Shown here in pieces: positions 24,743-34,817 of a stretch of DNA of 64,000 nucleotides. Numbering within the stretch: the stretch's first letter is position 1; each line of letters opens with the position of its first letter. The position numbers and the translations under genes were made by a program. Source of the stretch: Mytilus trossulus (Eukaryota; Mollusca; Bivalvia; Mytilida; Mytilidae); NCBI RefSeq assembly GCF_036588685.1, contig NC_086380.1, forward strand, positions 51,078,614-51,142,613. Direction: 5' to 3'. The notes under the pieces are model-generated. The model was not told the DNA's origin. It saw only the letters and a list, made by a program, of their open reading frames with translations, and searched no databases.

Positions 24743-25290
24743 CGGAAAGGATTGTGCCTGATGTTCATATGATGAAATCATAATCTTTCAGTCATTTTAA
24801 TTGGAGTCTGGAGCTGGCATGTCAGTTAACTGCTAGTAGTCTGTTGTTATTTATGTATTATTGTCATTTTGTTTGTTTTCTTTGGTTACATCTTCTGACA
24901 TCGGACTCGGACTTCTCTTGAGCTGAATTTTAATGTGCGTATTGTTATGCGTTTACTATTCTGCATTGGTTAGAGGTAAAGGGGGAGGGTTGAGATCTCA
25001 CAAACCTGTTTAACCCTGCCGCATTTTTGCGCCTGTCCCAAGTCAGGAGCCTCTGGCCTTTGTTAGTCTTGTATTATTTTAATTTTAGTTTCTTGTGTAC
25101 AATTTGGAATTTAGTATGGCGTTCATTATCACTGAACTAGTATATATTTGTTTAGTGGCCAGCTAAAGGACGCCTCCGGGTGCGGGAATTTCTCGCTACA
25201 TTGAAGACCTCATGGTGACCTTCTGCTGTTGTTTTTTTATTTGGTCGGGTTGTTGTCTCTTTGACACATTCCCCATTTCCATTCTCAATT
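24743..25290 (+). mobile_element. 3' tail of the Penelope-like element
   Basis: Non-coding sequence directly following the RT relic. It includes a GC-richer stretch (about 25005-25215: 'AACCCTGCCGCATTTTTGCGCC', 'CAAGTCAGGAGCC', 'GACGCCTCCGGGTGCGGG') and ends close to 'CATTCCCCATTTCC'. A related but diverged tail appears at the right end of the window (63855-64000), which supports this being the terminal part of an element and not unique intron. Confidence 0.7.
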
Positions 25291-26148
25291 TTATTTACAT
25301 TGTTCAAAAAAACAGTCTTATGTCTTTATTTCTTCTAAAAGGTATCAAAATTGAATATAACGTCAGCATTTTAAAACTGAATTGTATTGTCGATATGTAA
25401 ACAAATTTCTTTAAAATCACCATACGACTTTACATTATTAATTGATCAGTTTACAATAAAAATCTCAATGTTTTCCTTCTCAGTATTTTTCATGACACAG
25501 CTTTGTAGTAAAACATTGTCAATTTTGTCCATTCGAAAATAAAAATTTTGATACATGTGAAATGAGTTTGTTTTCATTGTATAATTTATTTTATTATAAC
25601 TCCTCAAATGTTCAGGTATCTATACATTGTGTCTGGGATTGACCTTTCCCGATGAAGGTAAATCTAGAATAGTAATAACATGAGGCGTTTTTTTTTCTCA
25701 CAATCATGTTTTTAACACTTTGTGTCCATTGCGTATGAACGTAACTTGACAGTAAATAATTGGTTGTAAACCAGAATAAAACAGCTTTGTAATAAAACTC
25801 TCTTCAAATATTTGTAGACTTTTCTAATTTATCAAGAATGTCCTTTGTGTAGGAATATGATTTATTGTATATTGGAAAACAAATAAATTCACACTACTGA
25901 ATTAAAGCAATGGCTTTCAACAAGGATTATCATTTTACCCACTTATGTTTATAAAACAGGACTTTGATATTGTTGGTTACTTTATTTTGGTGATGGTGTT
26001 TGTAGTTATTGACTTAGTCTATGTTACAAGTCAGTAAATAATACCCAACCTATAGTTTACTCACTGGTTGTTTAGTGTTCTATTAAACATGCTATATATA
26101 ATAGCAAAGCCAATGTATATATATTACCGATATAACTTGTCACCTACT
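25291..26148. other. AT-rich intron between two mobile elements
   Basis: No motif recognised between the Penelope-like tail and the TIR element at 26149. Confidence 0.45.
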
Positions 26149-28403
26149 AGAGGTTTCCAGATTTGCTACCGTACCAACCGTAGTACTAAGTGGGAGCCGC
26201 CATTTAACTTTTGAAAATTATTGATGTTTACACTTTAAATCAACAAATGTTTTAGGAATCATATGCAGAACTGTTTTGAGAATTTTTAGCTGTAATTTGG
26301 GATCAATTTCATGTGGTTTCTGCTTGTAATCGTAGGAAACAATAGTGTGTGCACTCGATTAGGCTTTCAAGCAACCGTTGCAAGTAACCGTTAGTACGAA
26401 AGGTTTATAGTTAAGAGTTATTTCCCCGTGAAACTACATAGATAAAAAGGAGCTAAATTACAAAACAAATTTAAAACTTTATAAATTGTGTTTGCAATAA
26501 CTGTTTGTATCATTATAAAATGTTAAAGTTTTGTATTTATTTTGTTAAGTTTTTAGAAAACATGATCAAATAAAATGTATTTGAACAAAATAAATTGACC
26601 TTAATAACAAAAGAAAAATGACAAAATTAATATAAAACCAAATCTTTGTTCAGTTTACACGCGTGAAGCCTAATACACATGCCAGGGACCATAGAATTAA
26701 GATTTAAAAAAAACGAAAGTCCAGGGAGACATACTTTTTCAAAAATAATACTCTGTTACAAGAAACCGAAGGTGTCAAAACGTTTGATTATGTATGTCAT
26801 TATACTTAATAACATTGCCTTGTAATAATTTTGTGAAATGTGTAATATATCTGTTGTATATATATGTTGAAGAATTGAATAAAGATAAAAAAAAAATCAG
26901 ACGTCCGGAATGAAGTTATAAAAAAATACAAGGTCGTTTACATCTTCAATTTGAACAGTTATGCATAGAGTCGTATTTACTTGGCATCCTTCCTTTTTGG
27001 ACAATTATCTTTACCGTCGGGCTTAAATTTGTTCTTTATAAAAAAAAAAAACTCATAAAATAAATATTCTCTTTAAATTTTAGAAACATGCTCTATTTTA
27101 AAACACAACTGTTTATATATCTTTTTCGCAGTAAGCCGAGAGAGAAACATTTACCAACCGATGAAAATGATCCGTTAATTTTGAGTCCATAAATCAGTTG
27201 TAAATGGTGCAAAAGACATTATATAGCAACATAGTATTTTCCGTAGAACATTAATACGAAGAGTTAGAAAGACATATTCATATTGCATTAGACTAAGTGT
27301 AAATATAACGTCAAATTATTGCAGTCATCAGTGAACAAAATGCGCTGTGTTGTATGAAAGTTTTTGGCAATGCTGTACGACAAAAGGATTAATGGATGGA
27401 TATTGGTTTAACATTATCCCTCGTAGATTATATTATACTACTCGCAGGCACGTGCAATACGCAATTGTACAAATATTAATGTAATAACAATATATAGTGA
27501 CATAATAATAATAAGCTAACATGATTAAGTAACATCGTGATGATAAATATTTCGACTCAAAAAATTGTTTTCGTTAGTGTCATAAAATTTATATTCATTC
27601 TTTAAGTAATCAATATAGTCAACAATTTTATTAAAATTTCAGTGACAAAATATAAGGAAAAAGATAGATCTACAGTTTATCAATGTGTGTTGCGTTTTAT
27701 GAAAAAATGTTGCTCAAATGATCGAAAAGATAGCTTAATTGATGAAAAAAATATTTGAATGAGAAATCAACACAATTTTGAACTAATTTTTGCCATTAGC
27801 ACGTGTACTAGTTCAGTGACGCATCCAGAACTTTTCATAATGGGGGGGGGGGGGGGTCCATCCATGCGTCAGTGATTCCCTATATATTCAACCAAATTTT
27901 TGTCACGAATAGGGGGCGGGCCCCACGCCCCCCTTCCCATGGATCCGTCTATGTAGTCATTAACGACACCAGTAAGGTACAAGTAAGATATTATAAATAA
28001 GTAATTTCTAATTATTCCAATTTATATTTAAGTATTCGATTTTTTTTTTATTCTAATCATTTTCTAATATACAGAAAACAAAAACATAGCCATACAGAAA
28101 CGCAAATCTATATTTAGAATATAAAGGTCGAGGCAACCCAGTTCCAGTAAGGACTGTTTGATTAATTCGATTGTGCACAAAATAAATGTTATCGTATACA
28201 ATCACGAGCAAGGTTTTCTAGAAGCAGTGAAATCGTAATAAAATAAAAGATTAAGATTTTTATCACTAATTTGAAATTTTGTTTCTCTATTTTCATTATG
28301 ATACAAACAATAATCTCATGCATAAAATGAAACCTCCCAAACAGCACAAACGGTTGTGTTACGTACCAACCGTACCTGATACGTAGCAAATCTGGAAACC
28401 TCT
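26149..28403. mobile_element. 2.25 kb element with terminal inverted repeats, no transposase seen
   Basis: The ends are exact inverted repeats for 21 bases (26149-26169 begins AGAGGTTTCCAGATTTGC; its complement ends at 28403). Just inside both ends lies a GTACCAACCGTA-type segment, in opposite senses. The interior is AT-rich, contains a run of 15 G (27842-27856) and a GC-rich patch (27911-27945), and has no reading frame resembling a transposase. Probably a non-autonomous DNA transposon. A target duplication is not clear (left flank CTACT, right flank TTAAT). Confidence 0.78.
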
Positions 28404-28629
28404 TTAATGTATTGCGGGGTTCGTGTTGTTTAATCTAAAGTCTTGCAAATGAGGCGTAATTAATTCTCTACGTCTTAAACACAGTTAATTCGATTTGTCA
28501 TAAGGAGCAAATAATAAATTGTATGAACAAACATGACAAATGTAAATTGTAGCAAAACGTCGATATATTTATTTACTGAAAGAATGGTATACACAATCAT
28601 CATATATACATGTAACAGGATTAAATTCT

Positions 28630-28700
28630 CTATTTACGCCAGACGAGCTTTTCGTCTGCAGAGGACTCATCAGTGACGCTCGAATCCCAAAAAGTTGTTA
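28630..28700 (-). repeat. Hammerhead-like repeat copy on the minus strand
   Basis: Reverse complement shows 'GGGATTCGAGCGTCACTGAT', an intact CTGATGA (28667-28673), GTC/GAC stem II and GAAA (28650-28653), but stem III is altered (AGC...GGCGT). Confidence 0.6.
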
Positions 28701-29144
28701 TCATTCATTTTGGATTTTCATTTTTAAATTGCAGTGCCTGACACTAGTAGATTTATTCTAATATTTTAAACGTAATCTAAAAAGAACATATACAATTTAC
28801 ATTATTGTGTAATACCACTATACAGAATACGGGCCAGTTGGTTTCATACGAAAGAGGGTAGAACAAATCCTCCCTTGAATTAGATAGTTGCAGGAAATAA
28901 ACCCTGCATTTCATTGCAGAAACATATTTCTGAATTATAAATATATATATTCGGGTTTGTCAAAGCTCCATTATTTTTGAATTGGATGTTTTTTATAAAA
29001 AAAATGAAAACTTAAGTGGTTATTACTTAGATACAATGAAATGTCAATTAAAAGTTTTCATTGTAATACTGGACACGATAAAACTGTACTGTCTTACAAG
29101 TGAGAGGTGCAGCTGGCAATGAAATCAGGTTTATTCCGCCATTT

Positions 29145-29335
29145 CAACCTAAGGCAATGTCTGTTCCAAATCAGGACTATGACAGTTGTTTCCCATTCGT
29201 TTGATGTGTTTGTGCTTGAGATTTTGCCATTTGATAATGGACTTTCCGATCTGAATTTCCTTGAATTTAGGTATTTTTGTTATTTTCCTTTTACTCATGC
29301 CAAAAATATTGTATATCTTTATTTGCAAAAAAGGT
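29145..29335 (+). repeat. Dispersed repeat, 'AAGTCAGGAATATGACAGTT' family
   Basis: 'AAATCAGGACTATGACAGTT', 'TTTGCCATTTGATAATGGAC' and 'GAATTTCCTTGAATTTAGG' align with 62130-62275. Frames on both strands of this stretch are not genes. Confidence 0.7.
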
Positions 29336-30268
29336 GAATCCTGCAAAAATAAATTTAAATTACAAATTTAAGAAAGACAAATAGCAGAACAAAATGGTGG
29401 CAATTCTTCTATTAAGGGAAGCTGCACATGCAGCTTTGACAAACATACTTTTTTTGTCAAATTAGAAAGACATCATGCATGTATGTCATGTGTATGTGCA
29501 TTATTACATGTACGTATATATAAATCGGGTTTGTTAAGGGAAATTGATGTGCAAATCATGTTATTGTTATGTATTAGGCATTACTATATAAATCATGTCA
29601 AGTAATGGGTATTACTATATAAATAATGTCAAGTAATGGCATAAACATTTAAATAATTGCAGGTAATGGGCATTACTATATAAAGCATGCTAAGTAACTG
29701 GCATAAATATATAAATCATGTACAGTAATGGACATTCATTAAGGTAGTGTTCTAAATAATAGCCATTTAAATATAAACAGGATATAGACTGGTCATGACA
29801 TTGCATTGATTTATACTAATAGTCATTAGTTTGATATTGTTGATAGCATTAATGGCCATTTTTTTTCTCTACAGAAAATAGTGCCAATCATTATCTTAAT
29901 GCCCATTAGTTTAATTGAAAAGAAAATTGAAATTAAAAAAAGAAGTTATGGTCATTTCATGATTGCTGATCATTATTTTTTTTATTTAAATGACATCTTT
30001 TACAAACCCATTATTCATTTTCCGACAAAATATAGTGGGTGATTTTATCGGATTCATAAGATTTAATGGTTTGTAAATGGTTCTTAAATTTAAATTCAAT
30101 AGAATTTTAATAGCTTGTTCTGGCATAGGTTGTGGTATCTTTTGCTTGTAAATTAGAAAGGATTATACATTCAACGACGCAAATGAAAAATGGGAGAAAA
30201 AACGAAGAAAATAACTTTGAAGCGACAAATGTTATATATATACGTTACAAATCCACCCTTTCCCAGCT

Positions 30269-31726
30269 AATACACCTTTCCACTATCTACTGATAAGCCC
30301 GCCCCCCTTAGCAACACATGACAACCTAGCATCTTAGGACGAGCTAATCAACAAAATGGCGGTTATTATGAACATTGCATAATGAAAAAGTAAAGAAAAT
30401 TTTATAATAAATATAAAGAAGGTTGAAAGATAGATTTATGCAATTCTAACCATTTAAACTAAATTAAAAGAAACAAATAGAATATTGAAATTTGAAGCTA
30501 TACTAGATTACTTTCATTCACAAAAATGTAGTTTTTACAACAAGATATAGAATATGATACAATTGATAAGATAAATTATGGTGATAAATAACAGGTTTAA
30601 TTAAGCATGGCTAATGAAAGTTGATAAGTGTGTTTACTATGTAGATGAACACAGCATTTAGTCAACTTGTGAAACGAGCATCATTGCTCCAGTACCTATT
30701 AATAGTTTTTAATTATATCTAACCAATTTTCCTTTTATGTTCAAAGATAACTTATACTGATAATTAAAATTCCTTTCACTAAGTAAAAAATAAAGAACAA
30801 GCGAAAATTAATTTTGTTTTTGCTTACACGTATATTTGGTCATTAAAGTTCGTCTTGGCTTTAAATTCATACAGACTCTTATCCTTTTAAAACAGAAAGC
30901 TTTCTTTTTAATTTCAAATTAGGAGACATTATATCCAAAACTTCTCACTATTTTTTATTTTTTTTTATAAAATATATGATAATAATCAAGTTTAATCAGT
31001 AAATATTCCCACAGTCATACAGTAGACCAAGTCATATCAAAATTAAACATTACTTAACTTATGAAGCATCTATTGATTGAAATACATCTTTTTATTATCA
31101 TTATTCAAGTTTTCCCTATCTTTTCTAAGAATGAAGACAATACAAACATCAATACTTTCATTTCTAAATTCAGTTCTTTAATTGCTGAATCTTTACATTA
31201 TGATATATATAATGTAATTTCAAGAAATAATACATTCTAACTTGGATGTTTTATAGTATAATAAATGATTAAATGAATGAAACAAATATCAATTTCAATT
31301 CTAATTCAATATGTAAACCAATCAAAATCTTGTGTTTCAAAATATATATTTTTTCATCAATTTAAAAAAAAATACTATAAGCATGTAACAGTATTTTAAA
31401 ATCATGATAAGCACCACATCCTATTCCTTTTTAATTGATTTATCAATTAGTTTCATTCATTGAATAATCTTTTATTTTGTTGAAAATTGACAACTTGACC
31501 TTCCTCTACCCTCTTACATTGATTCCTTCCCCTAAAACAATATTATTAATGATCTAAATGGGAAAATTTCAAAAAAATCTATCAAATTAACTGCTCAGAT
31601 CAAAATATTTGACCGAGGTTATGTCCGACAACAAGTGCAGTTATCAAATGTTTACACATGTGGTAAATTGACCACATGTGATTGGTCATTTAACTGATGA
31701 TTGACAGGATAGAGGATAGGTGTATT
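30269..31726. mobile_element. 1458 bp insertion with terminal inverted repeats; empty site preserved at 22800
   Basis: The left end AATACACCTTTCCACTATC and the reverse complement of the right end AATACACCTATCCTCTATC match at 17 of 19 positions. On either side the sequence resumes the homology with the module at 22170-22990, where the two flanks are joined without interruption (about 22792-22803), so the insertion happened after module duplication. The interior is about 70 percent AT by eye and has no convincing coding sequence. A perfect 9 bp hairpin, CACATGTGG, is at 31655-31663 / 31672-31680. Confidence 0.78.
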
Positions 31727-31856
31727 GTGATTAAACCGACTGTACATATATCTTAGCATTATGTTTGTTTTGTTGCGATTTCCCTTTTTACCTTTGAATA
31801 TTTCAGTAAATTTGAAAGGTGTGTACAATTGTTTTTTTTTAAACAACATTATATAA

Positions 31857-32510
31857 CCCCAGTAGTCAGCAATTTTTGTGCTGACATGAATTATCATTGA
31901 TATGGTTATATTTAAAAAAATAACTGATACAAAATTTTGATTTTTTTGAAAAACAAGGTTTTTTTACCTCTGGCATAGAATACCTTAGCTGTATTTTGCA
32001 AAACTTTTAGGAATTTTGACCTCAATGCTCTTCAACTTTATTTGGCCTTTTAAACTTTTTTGGGATTCGAGCGTCAATGATGAGTCTTTTGTAGACGAAA
32101 CGCGCGTCTGGCGTATATACAAAATTTAGTCCTGGTATCTATGGTGAGTTTATTTACTACCACTGGGTCGATGCCATAGCTGGTTGAGATTTATTTCCCC
32201 GAGGGTATCACAAGCCCAGTAGTCAGCACTTTTTGTGCTGACATGAATTATCATTGATATGGTTATATTTATAAATTTACTGTTTACCAAATTATGAATT
32301 TTTTGAAATACGAGGCTTTTCTACCTAAGGTTTAGAATACCTTAGCTGTATTTGGCAAAATTTTTAGGAATTTTGGTCCTCAATGCTCTTCAACTTTATT
32401 TGGCCTTTTAAACTTTATTTGGATTCGAGCGTCACTGATGAGTCTTTTGTAGACGAAACGCGCGTCTAGCGTATATACAAAATTTAGTCCTGGTATCTAT
32501 GATGAGTTTA
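31857..32510 (+). mobile_element. Two-unit tandem repeat with hammerhead-ribozyme-like core (retrozyme-like)
   Basis: Two direct units start CCCAGTAGTCAGCA at 31858 and 32215, giving a period of 357 bp; the second is truncated after about 296 bp. Each ends with a segment matching the hammerhead catalytic core. In unit 2 the order is CTGATGA (32435-32441), stem II GTCT/AGAC (32442-32445 with 32451-32454), GAAA (32455-32458), stem III ACGC/GCGT (32458-32461 with 32469-32472) and A at 32473 as the cleavage-site base. In unit 1 the first core base is A instead of C. Animal Penelope-like elements and small circular RNAs derived from retrozymes are known to carry such ribozymes. The block splits sequence that is continuous at 22917-22935. 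Confidence 0.65.
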
Positions 32511-32586
32511 TATAGACATTGATTTTGATGGTTGTATTTGCCTAATAACAAAGGTTAACTATATTTATAAGAACAACATTCCATAC

Positions 32587-32688
32587 CTCATTTACTTTGT
32601 TTGGATCTATATCTGTTCTATCTAACAAAACTTCTACTATGTTTAAATGTCCATGTTCAACAGCTGAGTGTAAAGTATTGTTTCCCGA
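32587..32688 (-). CDS. Ankyrin gene exon 8 (one full repeat)
   Basis: This 34-codon exon starts S-G-N-N-T-L-H-S-A-V-E-H-G-H and continues L-N-I-V-E-V-L-L-D-R-T-D-I-D-P-N-K-V-N-E. It is the sister of exon 9 (22998-23099), sharing the unusual S-G-N-N-T start, the L-L-D-R variant and the whole linker. The acceptor ends TAG and the donor is GTATGG. About 70 bp beyond the donor begins a two-unit hammerhead-like repeat that interrupts intron sequence still contiguous in the exon 9 module, so the repeat arrived after the module was duplicated. Confidence 0.9.
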
Positions 32689-32844
32689 CTAAAATAGAAA
32701 TGTTCTGATTTTCATAGTATTCATAAAAAAAATTAAAAAAACAGACGACTTTATAGAAACAAAAATGATGCCGTTATTTTATAATAATCACAATACCTTT
32801 GAAACTGTAAGGTGGTACCAGCACTACATACCAGTAAAAGTCTA

Positions 32845-33115
32845 AAATGGCCTATATCTGTACTCGACTGTACCTATTTTTACTCGACCAGTCTGAATTG
32901 GTCTTAATTTTACTCGACATTACTCGACCCAGTCTTAACCATACTCGACTGTACTGATTTGAACTTGACCCTTATCTTTGCCTTTAAAAATAGTCTGAAC
33001 TATTACTCGACCAGTCTGAGCACATTCTCGACCTGTACTCGACCTATTTTTTCAGTCTAAACTATACTCGATCGAGGTCTGAACAATACTCGACCAGTAT
33101 AAACCATACTTGACC
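32845..33115. repeat. Degenerate short tandem repeat, TACTCGACC-AGTCTGAA type
   Basis: About a dozen occurrences of (T/A)CTCGAC(C/T), alternating with AGTCTGAA or AGTCTTAA, in irregular 15-30 bp spacing. No open frame runs through. It sits in the intron between exons 7 and 8, about 160 bp from exon 8. Confidence 0.85.
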
Positions 33116-34817
33116 AAATAACCCTCTACTTTTTTCAATTTTAACTTTTAAAATAAATTTCTTTTTAACTGACATGACAACAGTCATAATAAAATGAAGA
33201 GACATATAAAACAGATTTTTACATCCTTACATGATTCTCAGATTTATCAAACAGAGATAGTACAATTAAAACTATCTTATATAATAATTAAATTATATTG
33301 ATTTTAAAGGTTTAGAGTTTTGTTAAAAAAATAGATTTTCTTTTACCTTAAAACCACACCTATACTGAGGGTAATAAAGCCTTATTAAGGTGCTTCTTGT
33401 TTGGCATGTGTTTATTTTTTAACTTACTTTTCCTAAGTTCCTATAAAACTACATAGGTTTCATGGTAACACACAATAAATATATAATTATCTTTTTAATG
33501 AGGCAATAATAGCCAAAAAAATCACTAAAATTGTGTAATCTTATATTAGAAATATATCTATTATTATTATTTATAGGCACTTATATTATTATAATTTGGG
33601 ATATATTATATTATAATATATATCAAAAAGGGATAAAACATTAAAGAAATTAATAAAGTTGTTCTTCTGATTGGTGGTGAAGTATAAAGTAATATCTCCT
33701 GCTTAGGACAAACTCATTAAACAGATTACACCTGGTCAGAAAGTATTACATTCTAAATAACATTCATTCAAAATTGCAACATCCTGTTTAACTTTAATCG
33801 CAAGGCCTTTAAAATTCATTAGATAAGTAATATACGAGTTTAAGAAAAAAAAGGGCTTTCTTTTTACCTGTAAAACACACATGTACTGAAATAATTAGAC
33901 TTTGATAAAGTGCTGCTTATATGCCATGTCTTTAATTTTGACAATTTTTTTTTTTAATTAACTTTGGAGCACATTTCCTTTTTTTTTTTAAAGGTTACCA
34001 ATTATTGCTATGGAAGTTCTATTATCATGATTATATTAAATTCTTGATTTTACAAAACAAAGTTTGTTTTTTTAATTAAATTAAGGTGCCTAATATACTA
34101 TTTTAATAAAAAAAAAATCACTGCATTATTAACTAAACTCAACTGACACCATAAATCTTAACTAGGCTTAAGTTAATGGTGAGCATTGTCCAGTTGCCAT
34201 AAAATATATCTGAAATATTCTAAAAAATTGAATAACATTGAAAATATTAGTCACAATTCAGTTTTGAGATTATTTGATCAACTTGTTTTATTTTTATTTT
34301 AAAGATTTAAAGGTGATATATGTATGTACAGCTACTAAACCACTCAACGTTCCCTCCTACACTGAAAGAACACGAAACGAACACGCGAATAGAATGAAAA
34401 CGAACGAGTTAATTCAGTAAGAATCGTGTATCACCACTCATTTCGTTAATTGAAGTCAAATCGTGTGTTGCCGCTGAAAGTAGTGTGTGAAAAAAACGAA
34501 CGAAACGATCAGTATATTCCGTGTAAACAAACATATTCCGTTCAGAAACGATACTACCTCACTTCATTGGTTATTTGGCGATGATGATAGTTTTCAGATT
34601 TCCAAATGAAACGAATAAATGAACTTAAGTTAATCGGTATATTATACTACTCATTATTTATTTATGAATAGTTTAATTCATAAAATTATTTCGTTATTGC
34701 ATTTGAAATAAAAAAAGAACAGTCTGAAATAAATAGATAAATTGTAACCTAAAAAATAAATATTTAAATTATGAAAGGCTAGCAAAATCCATCTAAGTAT
34801 TAAAATACATTCTCTTC
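33116..34817. other. AT-rich intron between exons 7 and 8
   Basis: Includes a less AT-rich stretch at 34340-34570 with repeated ACGAA/AACGA words (AACACGAAACGAACACG, AAACGAACGAG), but no coding frame. Confidence 0.4.

Larger units (their letters stand above)
29560..32586. repeat. Exon 8 module, intron part (partner of 22170-22990), with two insertions
   Basis: Homologous to 22170-22990 in three blocks (29560-30268, 31727-31856 and 32511-32586). The gaps are the 1458 bp element and the hammerhead-like dimer. TAATGGGCATTACTATATAA recurs about every 45 bp in its first part. Confidence 0.9.

Noticed and set aside
32811..32830. AAGGTGGTACCAGCACTAC as a second MITE end
   Set aside because: Only one end present and it differs after GGTACC; no inverted partner within 600 bp.
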